From Micavibrio_A sp964539025 (GTDB lineage Bacteria; Pseudomonadota; Alphaproteobacteria; Micavibrionales; Micavibrionaceae), in the NCBI GenBank assembly GCA_964539025.1, contig CAZIFA010000002.1, forward strand, positions 124,001 to 188,000: 64,000 nucleotides of DNA, given 5' to 3'. The notes beneath the pieces were generated by a model. It searched no databases. It had not been told where the DNA came from and was given only the letters and a program-made list of their open reading frames with translations. The stretch's first letter is position 1. The number at the start of each line of letters is the position of its first letter. Shown here one piece after another: positions 32,146 to 41,117 of the stretch. Made by a program: the position numbers and the translations under genes.

Positions 32146-33135
32146 TTGAATATCGACGAATCCTATCTCACCTATTACGCAGGGCCCAAATCCGACCATT
32201 TCGACGGGATGCGGTTCTTCAATGACTGGTCGCCGCACCCCAAGAAGGGTTTCTTCGACATGCTCAAATGGCGGATGAACGGCAAGCGCGCCGACTGGCC
32301 GGAGCATGTAGAGAATGAGCCACGATTGCCGCTATCAGCAACATTAGAAACCAAAGTTACTTATATAGGCCACGCGACCATCCTGATCCAGACGATGGGA
32401 ATAATGCTATTGGTGGACCCGGTTTTCTCGGAACGGTGCAGCCCGTTCGCCAATATCGGCCCGAAAAGGGCGCGAAAGCCTTTCGTTTTCCTAGATATGT
32501 TGCCAAAAATTGACTTTGTCTTTATAAGCCACAATCATTACGATCATATGGATCTGGCCAGCCTCTCCTGGCTCGCCCGCAACCACAAGCCGATCATCAT
32601 TACTCCGCTCGGCAACACGCGCCTGATCGGCCCCGTAGCGGATGGTTGCACGCTTGTTCCGCTCGACTGGCATCAGGCGACACCGCTTGGCGAACATGTC
32701 TCGCTGACCCTCACCCCCGCCCAGCATTGGTCACGGCGGGGATGGAGCGATATCAACCGCGATTTGTGGGGCGGTTTCTTTCTCAAAAACACGAAAGGCC
32801 ATAGCGTTTTCTATAGTAGCGATTCCGGTTTCCATCAGGGGCTGTTCGAAGGGATTTACAAGCGCCATGGCGCGCCGGACCTTGCCCTGCTCCCCATCGG
32901 CTCATACGAGCCGCGCTGGTTCATGGAATACTCCCACATGAACCCCGACGAAGCCGTGAAAATTCACAAAATACTGAACGCCAAGCAGAGTATGGGATTT
33001 CATTTCGAAACCTTCCAACTGACCGATGAAGCGTTCGACGCGCCGAGGAAAGCGCTGGCCACAGCCTTGAACGTACACAAAATAAAGAGCGAGGATTTTC
33101 TCGCCCCTTACCCCGGTGATTTCATACAGTTATAA
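32146..33135 (+). CDS. MBL-fold hydrolase (NAPE-PLD/UlaG-like)
   Basis: A metallo-beta-lactamase-fold protein. The zinc motif HxHxDH appears as ISHNHYDHMD; later ligands are AQHWSRRG and YSSDSGFH, with a C-terminal His in SMGFHFETF. The N-terminal YYAGPKSDHFDGMRFFND is typical of the group related to N-acyl-phosphatidylethanolamine phospholipase D. The TTG at 32146 is preferred because AAGGGAG lies ten bases upstream; an ATG at 32086 would overlap the cysS start and has no ribosome site. Substrate unknown. Confidence 0.8.
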   Translation: MNIDESYLTYYAGPKSDHFDGMRFFNDWSPHPKKGFFDMLKWRMNGKRADWPEHVENEPRLPLSATLETKVTYIGHATILIQTMGIMLLVDPVFSERCSPFANIGPKRARKPFVFLDMLPKIDFVFISHNHYDHMDLASLSWLARNHKPIIITPLGNTRLIGPVADGCTLVPLDWHQATPLGEHVSLTLTPAQHWSRRGWSDINRDLWGGFFLKNTKGHSVFYSSDSGFHQGLFEGIYKRHGAPDLALLPIGSYEPRWFMEYSHMNPDEAVKIHKILNAKQSMGFHFETFQLTDEAFDAPRKALATALNVHKIKSEDFLAPYPGDFIQL

Positions 33136-33491
33136 ATTTGTCATGTCGGCGATCTGCCGCAGGCATTTTCAAACAGAATTTAAACTACAGAGGGCGCAGG
33201 GAGCGCAGGGTTTTAACACGAAGTAGAGGAAGTTTGGAAAGATCACGAAGACAATAAAAACTTCGTGTTCTTTGTGTCTCTTTGTGTTCTTCGTGTTAAA
33301 CACTTCCCTACGCTTTCTGCGCCCTCTGTAGTTAAATATTACCTGCCCGTGCGTATTAGCGGTTTCTGATAAACAGAAAACATGATCGAAAAGAGACCTT
33401 GAAAATTCCATAAGGATAGTGCATAAAGCTTTTCGATATATGAAAATCGAGAGATTTAACGGCGTTCAAGACGTTTTGAAAGGAAAGCACT
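33136..33491. other. Intergenic region of 356 bp holding a large palindromic element
   Basis: No gene is seen. Most of it is the element at 33179-33336. The last 150 bases are AT-rich and presumably include the promoter of the 33492 gene, whose ribosome site GAAAGGAAAG is clear. Confidence 0.6.
33179..33336. repeat. CACGAAG-type palindromic element, copy 2 (long form)
   Basis: Imperfect inverted arms of about 45 bases begin with TTAAACTACAGAGGGCGCAG on the left and end CTGCGCCCTCTGTAGTTAAA on the right. The arms include TTTAACACGAAG / CTTCGTGTTAAA as in copy 1. The centre has TTCGTGTTCTTTGTGTCTCT repeats. It is a longer relative of the elements at 25100 and 41780. Confidence 0.85.
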
Positions 33492-34139
33492 ATGGCGAAA
33501 ACAGCGAAGCAATCTTTTGAAGATGTCGTTTCCCTTTCCAATGACGGAAGCGGGAGGGTCGTTATCGATCTATCGGCTTTTCCAGTGAACGCAAAATTTA
33601 CCATCGAAGGTTTGAACGGGCGTTCCGTGCGATTCGGGGAACCGGCAAGAAAACAAACAGCCACGCCGGACGTCATAAATGCATCCATTGACAAATACGT
33701 CTATAATATCGGCCACGTTCTCCCCGATGGCTGGGTTGTCGGCCCCTCTTCACCGAAAACGGGCATCGTCATGGCCATCGAACCCTTTTCCAGCGCATTG
33801 CGTGGTTATACTACCTGGTACTTGGGCGAGCAACGTGCCTATGAATTGCGCAAGCGGGGTCATGCCAATGCCCGCCAGCCGAGCGCCGATGACAACCATG
33901 ATGAATGGCGTGCCATTTACGAGAATATTGCGAGCGTAGGACGCAACGGCAATACCAGGCTGGATACGAGCCGTTCCGCCCCTTACGGCAGGTACTGGTC
34001 TAGCACGATACACCCGGACTGTAAGCACAGCGCGCGAATCCGGTATCTCGGCGACGGCAACAGAGGATCTCTTCTTATGGCGAACGCCAACGCGCGCGTG
34101 CGCTGCGTCCGGGACGAACCGGGAATTACACTTAGGTAA
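33492..34139 (+). CDS. Protein with DUF1566/C-type-lectin-like C-terminus
   Basis: A 215-residue protein without a signal peptide. The C-terminal half shows the pattern of the formylglycine-enzyme/C-type-lectin-like DUF1566 group: DEWRAIYENIA, YWSSTIHPD, then ARVRCVRDEP at the end. Phage tail-fibre tips and variable proteins of diversity-generating retroelements share this fold, but no reverse transcriptase or template repeat is visible here. The N-terminal 70 residues are unassigned. A good ribosome site precedes the ATG. Confidence 0.65.
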   Translation: MAKTAKQSFEDVVSLSNDGSGRVVIDLSAFPVNAKFTIEGLNGRSVRFGEPARKQTATPDVINASIDKYVYNIGHVLPDGWVVGPSSPKTGIVMAIEPFSSALRGYTTWYLGEQRAYELRKRGHANARQPSADDNHDEWRAIYENIASVGRNGNTRLDTSRSAPYGRYWSSTIHPDCKHSARIRYLGDGNRGSLLMANANARVRCVRDEPGITLR

Positions 34140-34150
34140 ACTCCAAAAGA

Positions 34151-35044
34151 TTATCTGCCCGTATGTATGGGCATGATGCCTTTGGAATCGCGTATGAACG
34201 GCGATAAACGCAGCGTATTGAGTACGCGTTCACGCGAGAACGGTTTTTTCAGATAGCTGACCGCACCGTTTTCAGACGCGCTTAGAATGCTCGCTTTGGC
34301 GGTATCGACGCTCAACATGACCACAAAAGCATCGGGATCGGCGCATTTAATGGCCTGAAGCGTCTGATGACCGTTGATTCCGGGCAGGTGAATATCCAAA
34401 AACACCGCATCGGGCGCGTATTCGATGTATTTTTCGATCGCTTCTTCGCCGTTTCGGGCGATAAGCAGGTCAAATTCTTTCAAAAACCCCGAAATATACG
34501 AGGCGGTGAAGCGATCGTCTTCCACGACGAGGATGATCGGCTGTTCGCGTTTTTTCCGGCGCAGCGCGAGACTTTCCACCACGCTTTCATCCGAAAGCAT
34601 TTCGTACGCCTTTATCTTTTTTAGGGAAAGGAATTTCTGATCGGCGATCTTTTGATAGGCGTACAGCTCCTTGGTCAGAAAACCGTAATCGCAAAACCCT
34701 GCGGGAAATTTCGCCGCTTCTTTTTGAAGCGTATCACGGACGGTTTTTTGCTGAGTATCATCCCCCGGACAACACAGGAGGATCACATCGTTGTCGGCGA
34801 ATAGATAAAGCTGCGCACCAGGCAGGGCGTCGGCGGCGTCGCGCAGACTCTCGGCATGGGCCATGGCATCGGCGCGCAGGCGCGTCAAATCGCTTTTGAT
34901 AAAGGCACGGCGGGCCATGATCTCTTCATGGACGACGTGGCGCGAAAACGGGAAGCTGCACGCGATCCAGCCGGTCGGATTGGCTTTGAGCTTCTCCAAA
35001 AAGGTCAGGAACTGGTGTTCGGCCCCATCGGTAATGATCTTCAT
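34151..35044 (-). CDS. Response regulator with novel N-terminal domain
   Basis: A 297-residue protein. The C-terminal receiver domain (about 170-285) has VVEDD, phospho-acceptor Asp in FLDIHLPG and Lys in LKKPFS. The N-terminal 165 residues (start MKIITDGAEHQFLTFLEKLK) match no family known to me and include LYLFADNDVILLCCPGDD, which might be a decayed signalling domain. It has no DNA-binding output and no adjacent kinase. A role in a chemosensory or phosphorelay network is likely. Confidence 0.75.
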   Translation of the reverse strand: MKIITDGAEHQFLTFLEKLKANPTGWIACSFPFSRHVVHEEIMARRAFIKSDLTRLRADAMAHAESLRDAADALPGAQLYLFADNDVILLCCPGDDTQQKTVRDTLQKEAAKFPAGFCDYGFLTKELYAYQKIADQKFLSLKKIKAYEMLSDESVVESLALRRKKREQPIILVVEDDRFTASYISGFLKEFDLLIARNGEEAIEKYIEYAPDAVFLDIHLPGINGHQTLQAIKCADPDAFVVMLSVDTAKASILSASENGAVSYLKKPFSRERVLNTLRLSPFIRDSKGIMPIHTGR

Positions 35045-35167
35045 AGATTTCCCCTATATCCCCATAATGTGGAATGAGAATTATGGTAAAATAATACGTC
35101 CTTAACCCTTAATATCCGGTTTAGAAAGCCTTGAATTGATGAGATTTCCGGTCAATAGTCGGTTCCT

Positions 35168-36244
35168 ATGAGAATAACCCTGCCCAAATGGTACGATCTG
35201 CATGTCCATCTCCGCCAGGGGCCAGCCATGGAATCTTACGTTTCCGCCCATTTGTCCATGGGGTGCGCCGGGATACTGGCCATGCCCAACACCAAACCCC
35301 CGGTCGGCAAGGTATCCGAAGGCGATTCCCTGCCCTATTGGAGCATCGAGGCCTATGAAGCCATGATCCGAAAAGCGGGAGGGGATAGGTTCGATCAGAT
35401 CATCGTCCCCCTTTATTTGACCAAGGACACAACGCCGAAAATGATCGAGGCAGGCGCGAAATCCGGGCGTTTGAAGGCCTGTAAATACTACCCGCCGCAC
35501 GGCACCACCAATTCCGACCATGGGCGGCCCTTACAAAGCTTCATCGATAACGGCGTGTTCCGCGCGATGGAAGAAAACGGCGTCATTCTTTGTCTGCACG
35601 GCGAAGAACACGGCCTGTCCGGCGAACAATATTTCGGCAAAAATTCGAACGCAGAGGATTTTTTCTACCGCGAACGGATGCCGGTTTTACAGGGTAAATT
35701 CCCCAATTTGAAACTGGTGTGCGAGCATATCACCACCAAAACCGCCGCTGATTTCGTAAGCAAAGCAGGCGATAAAACCGGGGCCACGATAACACCCCAG
35801 CATCTTCTCTACACCGTTGCCGACCTCGTGCAGGGATTGAAATACCATCTCTATTGCCTGCCGCTGGTGAAGTTCGAAGAAGACCGCCAGGCGCTTCTGG
35901 CGGCCGTCCGCGATCCCAAAAATAAGCGGTTCTTCGCCGGAACCGACTCTGCGCCGCATGCAACCAAGGCCACCGAATGCGGTTGCGCCGCGGGATGTTT
36001 TACGGGCGGCGTGGCCCCGCAATTATATGCCGAAAGTTTTGAATTAAATAAGGGACAGGATGAGTTTAGAAACTTCCTGTGCCTTAATGGCGCTGCATTT
36101 TATAATCTTCCTGTCCCCAAAGAAACGTTTACATTGCTTCATGAGAGACAAGATTTATCGCCCTGCCGGACACCGGATGGCCTGGTTTTGCCCCTGCCGC
36201 TTGGCCTTGGACGTAAAAATCTCGACTGGAAGGTCGTTCTATGA
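35168..36244 (+). CDS. pyrC: Dihydroorotase (PyrC, type II)
   Basis: A 358-residue zinc amidohydrolase closing carbamoyl-aspartate to dihydroorotate in pyrimidine synthesis. Metal ligands are in YDLHVHLRQG, the carbamylated Lys in RLKACKYYPP, then LCLHGEEH, VCEHITTK and the catalytic Asp in AGTDSAPHA. The gene ends in an ATGA overlap with hisI. The pyrF gene is at 48513. Confidence 0.94.
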   Translation: MRITLPKWYDLHVHLRQGPAMESYVSAHLSMGCAGILAMPNTKPPVGKVSEGDSLPYWSIEAYEAMIRKAGGDRFDQIIVPLYLTKDTTPKMIEAGAKSGRLKACKYYPPHGTTNSDHGRPLQSFIDNGVFRAMEENGVILCLHGEEHGLSGEQYFGKNSNAEDFFYRERMPVLQGKFPNLKLVCEHITTKTAADFVSKAGDKTGATITPQHLLYTVADLVQGLKYHLYCLPLVKFEEDRQALLAAVRDPKNKRFFAGTDSAPHATKATECGCAAGCFTGGVAPQLYAESFELNKGQDEFRNFLCLNGAAFYNLPVPKETFTLLHERQDLSPCRTPDGLVLPLPLGLGRKNLDWKVVL

Positions 36245-36627
36245 GCAAGGATTGGGAAGAATCAAATAAGCTGTCCCTGAATTTTGATGGGCAAAATCTT
36301 ATCGCAGCGATCGCGCAGGATCATAAAACCAAAGAGGTTTTGATGCTCGCATGGATGAACGAAGAAGCCTTCGAAAAGACGCTTGCGACCGGCGAAGCGC
36401 ATTATTGGAGCCGTTCCCGCGGCGAACTCTGGCACAAAGGTGCGACCAGCGGCGCAATCCAGAAAATCCGCGAGATTCGCATCGATTGCGACCAAGACGC
36501 CGTGATTTTGCTGATCGAACAGGCGGGCAATGGCGCGTGCCACACCGGGCGGCGTTCCTGTTTTTATCGCCGGATCGAATCGGATGGCAAAAACGGCGCG
36601 GTTTTGACGTTCACGGACGATGAATAG
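36241..36627 (+). CDS. hisI: Phosphoribosyl-AMP cyclohydrolase
   Basis: A 128-residue single-domain enzyme opening the adenine ring of PR-AMP in histidine synthesis. Conserved metal site DCDQDAVI and the Cys/Arg-rich NGACHTGRRSCFYR are present, as is WSRSRGELWHKG. No fused HisE domain, as is usual in Alphaproteobacteria. Overlaps pyrC by four bases; other his genes are not nearby. Confidence 0.95.
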   Translation: MSKDWEESNKLSLNFDGQNLIAAIAQDHKTKEVLMLAWMNEEAFEKTLATGEAHYWSRSRGELWHKGATSGAIQKIREIRIDCDQDAVILLIEQAGNGACHTGRRSCFYRRIESDGKNGAVLTFTDDE

Positions 36628-36892
36628 TTCAATTTTGAAATAAATTTCAGCCAATTTTTCGAATAATTGTCGCTACCTTAAAAAAATTCTTTCATATAAG
36701 GGGGTTATCGGATTAGACTCTTCTTATCCGCCCGGCGTTTCTCGCCGTTTTAGTAAGACCTTCTTAAGTATCTCGCTCTAGACTAAAGCTAAGGAAACGC
36801 ACGTTTTCTAATGGGGATTTCTCTCCTTGCAGGGGCTAAGATTCTAAATTGGGTTCGGCAACCGCCAGGGCATTTCGAATTGGTCTGACACC

Positions 36893-39025
36893 GTGATACA
36901 GCGCAAACGCAAAAAACCCGCCTCGCCCCTGTCCGGCATCGCCGCGTCACCGACGAAAATCTGGCGTTCGCGGATCAGTTGGCGCATCGCCTTGAGCGTG
37001 TTCTTGACCATCCTCGTCGTACAGGGCGGCATTCTGTTCTTCACCTTTAAACAGCAGGAAATGACCTTGCTGGGTGACCTGCGCGAGTTGGGACGATCCA
37101 TCATCGCACCCAGCATCGGCAGCACCGCCGACATGCTGGCATCGCCGATCACACAAGAACAGGCCGAGCGCGTCAATTCGACCACCATCGTCAACGGCAT
37201 GACCGTCTATTCGCTCGATCTGCGGCTTTTGGCATCGTATGGCGAACCTGTTTCCATGGTCATGCTGAACCAGGACAGCCTTTCTAAAACCTACCGTTCG
37301 ATCGACGGCGCGAATTACGAGGTTGTGTTCAGATCGAACGATCTACGCCGCCCCTATATCGTCGTGGCGCGTCTGGATTCGCAAATGATCGGCCCGTCGC
37401 TTTTGACTTATATCAAACAAACCGTCGCGATCATGCTGCTTATGTCCGCGTTCGTCACGGTTGTTCTCATGATCTCGTTATCCAAATGGCTGCTGGAGCC
37501 GATCTTGTTCATGCGCGATGAACTTATGTCCGCAGCTGAAAATCCCGAAAGTCCCGACATCAAGGAATCCCCTTTCCCCGCGCAGGATGAAATCGGCGGC
37601 GCCATTATCATGGCCCAAACGCTGATCCAGCAGAACGCCGATAATATTCGCCAAATAAAATCCGCTGCCGAAGACAAGATCCACAAGCTCGCCTATTACG
37701 ATCAGTTGACGGGCCTGCCCAACCGTATCCAGTTCTTACAAAAACTCACCGATCAAGCGCGCACTGCCAATGACGACGATGAAAGCCGCGCCAAGCGCGT
37801 GGCCGTCATCGCCATGGACCTCGACCATTTCAAGGACATCAACGATTCGATGGGGCTGAACGTGGGTGACGCCATCTTGCGCGGCGTCGGCAAACGCCTG
37901 CGCGCCGCTCTCCCAGAACCCGCCATCGTCGCACGTCTGGGCGCCGATGAATTCGCCATCACCATGCCGCTGACGACCGACCTGAACAGCGCGCGCGACG
38001 TCGCCGATAAGGTCGTCAAAGTCATCCGTTCCGAACCGTTCAAGGTGTTCAACGAAAGCTTCCAGATTCGTGCTTCCGTGGGCGTATCCACCTTCCCCGA
38101 CGACGGGATCGACCCCGATCAGGTTTTGAAGAACGCCGATATCGCGCTTAACCGCGCCAAGGAAGAAGGCCGCGATACGATCAAGGAATATTCCGAAGAT
38201 TTCGACCGCGCCGTGCAGCAAAGATTCCAACTCCTGCGTGATCTGCGTGACGCCATGGAAGCCAAAGAACTGCAACTTTACTTCCAGCCGCAATTCGAGC
38301 TGGGGTCGGGCAAGATCATCGGCGCCGAAGCTCTGCTGCGCTGGTTCAAAAAAGACGCCTCGAAAGCGGGCGGCCAGTTTATATCGCCCGCCGAATTCGT
38401 CCCCATCGCCGAACAATCGGGGCTCATCGTGCCCATTGGTGAATGGGTGCTGGACTATTCCTGTAAAGTCGCTGCGGAATGGCAAAAGGCGGGACAGGAT
38501 ATCCGCGTTGCCGTCAACGTTTCGGGCGCACAGTTCTATCAATCGGACCTCGTCAATTACGTTTCCAAATGTTTGAAAGATTCCGGCCTCAAGCCGCATA
38601 ATCTGGAACTCGAAGTCACCGAATCCGTCTTTATGGACGACATCCAGCAAACCATCGAAACGCTGCAACAATTGCACGCGCTCGGCGTCGAGCTCGCCAT
38701 CGACGATTTCGGCACGGGTTATTCCTCGTTATCCTACCTGCGCCAGTTCCCGATCGATCGCCTCAAGATCGACCAGTCCTTTATCCGCAACGCGCTCAAC
38801 AACCACGACGATGCGGCCATCGCCCGCACCATCGTCCGCCTCGGCCACTCGCTCAACCTCAAGGTCATCGCCGAAGGCGTGGAAACCAAGGAACACGAAG
38901 CCTTCTTGCGCGAAGAAAAATGCGACGAGGTGCAAGGCTTCCGTTATTCTCGCCCCATACCCATCGACGATTTCAACAAATTTGCCACCAGCTATAAAGG
39001 CAATCTGGCCGTCTTCGATAAATAG
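36893..39025 (+). CDS. Membrane GGDEF-EAL c-di-GMP enzyme
   Basis: A 710-residue protein starting with GTG. Two membrane helices (about 34-52 and 180-200) flank a periplasmic sensor region, followed by a short linker, GGDEF (about 270-430) and EAL (about 440-700). The cyclase motif reads GADEF, altered at the second Gly. The EAL domain keeps EALLRW, VNVSGAQF, ELEVTES, IDDFGTGYSS, LKIDQSF and AEGVET. Net phosphodiesterase activity is therefore more likely than synthesis. About 265 bp of non-coding sequence precede it. Confidence 0.92.
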   Translation: MIQRKRKKPASPLSGIAASPTKIWRSRISWRIALSVFLTILVVQGGILFFTFKQQEMTLLGDLRELGRSIIAPSIGSTADMLASPITQEQAERVNSTTIVNGMTVYSLDLRLLASYGEPVSMVMLNQDSLSKTYRSIDGANYEVVFRSNDLRRPYIVVARLDSQMIGPSLLTYIKQTVAIMLLMSAFVTVVLMISLSKWLLEPILFMRDELMSAAENPESPDIKESPFPAQDEIGGAIIMAQTLIQQNADNIRQIKSAAEDKIHKLAYYDQLTGLPNRIQFLQKLTDQARTANDDDESRAKRVAVIAMDLDHFKDINDSMGLNVGDAILRGVGKRLRAALPEPAIVARLGADEFAITMPLTTDLNSARDVADKVVKVIRSEPFKVFNESFQIRASVGVSTFPDDGIDPDQVLKNADIALNRAKEEGRDTIKEYSEDFDRAVQQRFQLLRDLRDAMEAKELQLYFQPQFELGSGKIIGAEALLRWFKKDASKAGGQFISPAEFVPIAEQSGLIVPIGEWVLDYSCKVAAEWQKAGQDIRVAVNVSGAQFYQSDLVNYVSKCLKDSGLKPHNLELEVTESVFMDDIQQTIETLQQLHALGVELAIDDFGTGYSSLSYLRQFPIDRLKIDQSFIRNALNNHDDAAIARTIVRLGHSLNLKVIAEGVETKEHEAFLREEKCDEVQGFRYSRPIPIDDFNKFATSYKGNLAVFDK

Positions 39026-39031
39026 CCACCC

Positions 39032-39141
39032 GTCATCCCCGAGGTTCCGCGAAGCGGAACACCAACGTCGGGGATCCGGGAAGAGCGCAGCTTCGCTGCG
39101 CACGTATTTATCGACCAGACCCCCGCCTTCGCGGGGGTGAC
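39032..39141. repeat. GTCATCC-type palindromic repeat, copy 3
   Basis: The element begins GTCATCCCCGAGGTTCCGCG and ends CCTTCGCGGGGGTGAC. Internal hairpins TTCCGCGAAGCGGAA and GCGCAGCTTCGCTGCGC are visible. It separates the GGDEF-EAL gene from aroA. Confidence 0.8.
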
Positions 39142-39203
39142 ATTGGGGTGGTAAGGATCGGGAAAGAGTTGTTTTTCCGCAAAAGCCCCGCTAAAACAAC
39201 GCC

Positions 39204-40565
39204 ATGACCCATGGCGCAAAACAGACCCCCTTTATTTCCTCGAAATCCGGCCCGCTGAAGGGCACGGCGAATATACCGGGGGACAAGTCCATCTCGCACC
39301 GTTCCTTGATGTTCGGCGGGCTTGCCAAGGGCAAGACGACCGTCCACGGGCTGCTGGAAGGTGAAGACGTTCTGAACACGTGCGCCGCCATGCGGGCGAT
39401 GGGCGCGACGATCACCAAGAATGATGATGGCACATGGACGACCGACGGTGTTGGTGTCGGCAACCTGAAATCTCCGCTTGGGTCCATGGAAATGGGGAAT
39501 TCCGGAACCTCGACCCGACTTCTCGCCGGGCTTGTGGCCGGGCACAACATCACCGCCTCTTTCCATGGCGATGCCTCGCTTTCCAAACGCCCGATGGGCC
39601 GGATCATCACGCCGCTTGAATCGATGGGCGCGAAATTTGCTGCAAGCGAAGGCGGCAAGCTACCCATGACCGTAACAGGCGCGGCCAACCCCAAATCGAT
39701 CGAATACAAACTCCCGGTCGCATCGGCGCAGGTGAAATCCGCTATCTTGCTGGCGGGGCTTCGCGGCGATGGCGTAACCACAGTGATCGAAACCAAACCC
39801 ACCCGCGATCATTCCGAAAATATGCTGCGACATTTTGGCGTGAAAGTGGACGTTAAAAACCTCGATGGCGGCGTGCAGGCGATACACCTCAAAGGCGGGC
39901 AGCAGATGATCGCGGGGGCGGATATCTACGTTCCTTCCGATCCGTCCTCCGCCGCCTTTCCCGCGATTGCTGCAGCAATCTGTGAAGGCTCCGACGTGCT
40001 CCTGCCCCGCATCGGCATGAACCCTCGCCGCAACGGAATCTTCCTTTGCCTGAAAGAAATGGGAGCGGACATAAGTTTTGAAAACGAACGCATCGAGGCG
40101 GGTGAACCTGTCGCCGATATCCGGGTGAAGGGTACAAAAATGCTGCGGGGGATTACGGTGCCGGAATCGCGCGTACCAAGCATGATCGATGAGTTCCCGA
40201 TCCTGTTTGTTGCAGCCTCCTGCGCGCAAGGCATTACCCGCGCCACGGGTTTGGAAGAACTTCGGGTGAAAGAATCCGACCGCCTCGCCGTCATGGTCAA
40301 AGGCCTTAAAGCCTGCGGCGTCAAATTGGAAATGGGTGAAGACTCCCTGACCATCCACGGCAACGGCAAACCGCCGAAGGGTGGCGCGATCATAGAAACC
40401 GCGCTCGATCACCGCATCGCCATGAGTTTCCTCGTGCTAGGCCTCGTGACGACCAACCCCGTAACCATCGATGATGTCAGCCCGATCAACACCAGCTTTC
40501 CGGGTTTTGCGGACATCATTAACAATCTCTGCGGAAATGGCCAAATTCTGCGCCGCGTCGCCTAA
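39204..40565 (+). CDS. aroA: 3-phosphoshikimate 1-carboxyvinyltransferase (EPSP synthase)
   Basis: A 453-residue shikimate-pathway enzyme. It carries IPGDKSISHRSLMFGGLAKG with the PEP-binding Lys, GNSGTSTRLLAGL, the catalytic Asp region in DEFPILFVAAS, and LRVKESDRLAVM. The combination fits the class II bacterial type common in Alphaproteobacteria. In this class aroA-cmk-rpsA-ihfB is a frequent order; here two unrelated genes and a nested repeat separate aroA from cmk. Confidence 0.95.
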   Translation: MTHGAKQTPFISSKSGPLKGTANIPGDKSISHRSLMFGGLAKGKTTVHGLLEGEDVLNTCAAMRAMGATITKNDDGTWTTDGVGVGNLKSPLGSMEMGNSGTSTRLLAGLVAGHNITASFHGDASLSKRPMGRIITPLESMGAKFAASEGGKLPMTVTGAANPKSIEYKLPVASAQVKSAILLAGLRGDGVTTVIETKPTRDHSENMLRHFGVKVDVKNLDGGVQAIHLKGGQQMIAGADIYVPSDPSSAAFPAIAAAICEGSDVLLPRIGMNPRRNGIFLCLKEMGADISFENERIEAGEPVADIRVKGTKMLRGITVPESRVPSMIDEFPILFVAASCAQGITRATGLEELRVKESDRLAVMVKGLKACGVKLEMGEDSLTIHGNGKPPKGGAIIETALDHRIAMSFLVLGLVTTNPVTIDDVSPINTSFPGFADIINNLCGNGQILRRVA

Positions 40566-40569
40566 TAAT

Positions 40570-40598
40570 TTGACATAATTATTAATTCAAGCTATTGT
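40570..40598 (+). promoter_or_regulatory. Sigma-70 type promoter, possibly giving a near-leaderless mRNA
   Basis: TTGACA (40570-40575), a 17-base spacer and TATTGT (40593-40598) precede the ATG at 40605. The predicted start of transcription would fall within a base or two of that ATG. Confidence 0.55.
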
Positions 40599-40604
40599 AA
40601 AGGC

Positions 40605-41117
40605 ATGAATAAATCGTCCCTTTTACGCACCGCGCTGGCCGGGGCCTATGCCTTTGCCGCATCAGGCATAAGCCTGACGCAGGCGCAGAGCGTTCCCCAT
40701 GGGGCGGAAGAGGACGTCACGGTGGTGGCACCCCCGCCCAATGGTCCTAAAACCTTAAATTATTTCGGGGTCTTCTGTCCGGATAACAATCCGGAGCCTA
40801 TCTTTCCAAAAATCACGGCCATCATAGGATATGAAACGCCGCAGGAATTCGAAAAGATATTAAAGCATACGATTCCGGAAGTTGTAGAGACAACACAAGA
40901 AGGGCAGGGTCGAAGAGTTTGGAAACAATTCTCAACGGGCATGATCGAAAAAGACGGCACACTGCGACCGGCCCGTAATGCCATGGAACTTCAATCCTTG
41001 TTTGAGGATGTGGTCCAAAATCCTGAAAAACAGGAAGGTGCCCCGGCTGACGATAACTTGCTGCGCCAGAGGGTCATCAAGCACGCCCGAGATGTCTGCT
41101 CTTTCAAATCCTCATAA
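40605..41117 (+). CDS. Exported protein of unknown function, 170 aa
   Basis: A signal peptide covers about 1-28 (cut near AQA). The mature protein starts with a Pro-rich segment (VVAPPPNGPKTLNYFG) and holds two Cys (VFCPDN, DVCSFK at the very end) that may pair. No family recognised. It stands convergent to the lipoprotein gene at 41118, with stops adjoining. Confidence 0.65.
   Translation: MNKSSLLRTALAGAYAFAASGISLTQAQSVPHGAEEDVTVVAPPPNGPKTLNYFGVFCPDNNPEPIFPKITAIIGYETPQEFEKILKHTIPEVVETTQEGQGRRVWKQFSTGMIEKDGTLRPARNAMELQSLFEDVVQNPEKQEGAPADDNLLRQRVIKHARDVCSFKSS

Noticed and set aside
36731..36752. Small terminator-like stem CGGCG/CGCCG upstream of the GGDEF-EAL gene
   Set aside because: The stem is only five pairs and lies 100 bp after hisI with a short T-run; too weak to call.
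37736..38677. A 313-codon open frame antisense to the GGDEF-EAL gene
   Set aside because: It is a codon-bias mirror of the conserved EAL and GGDEF segments.
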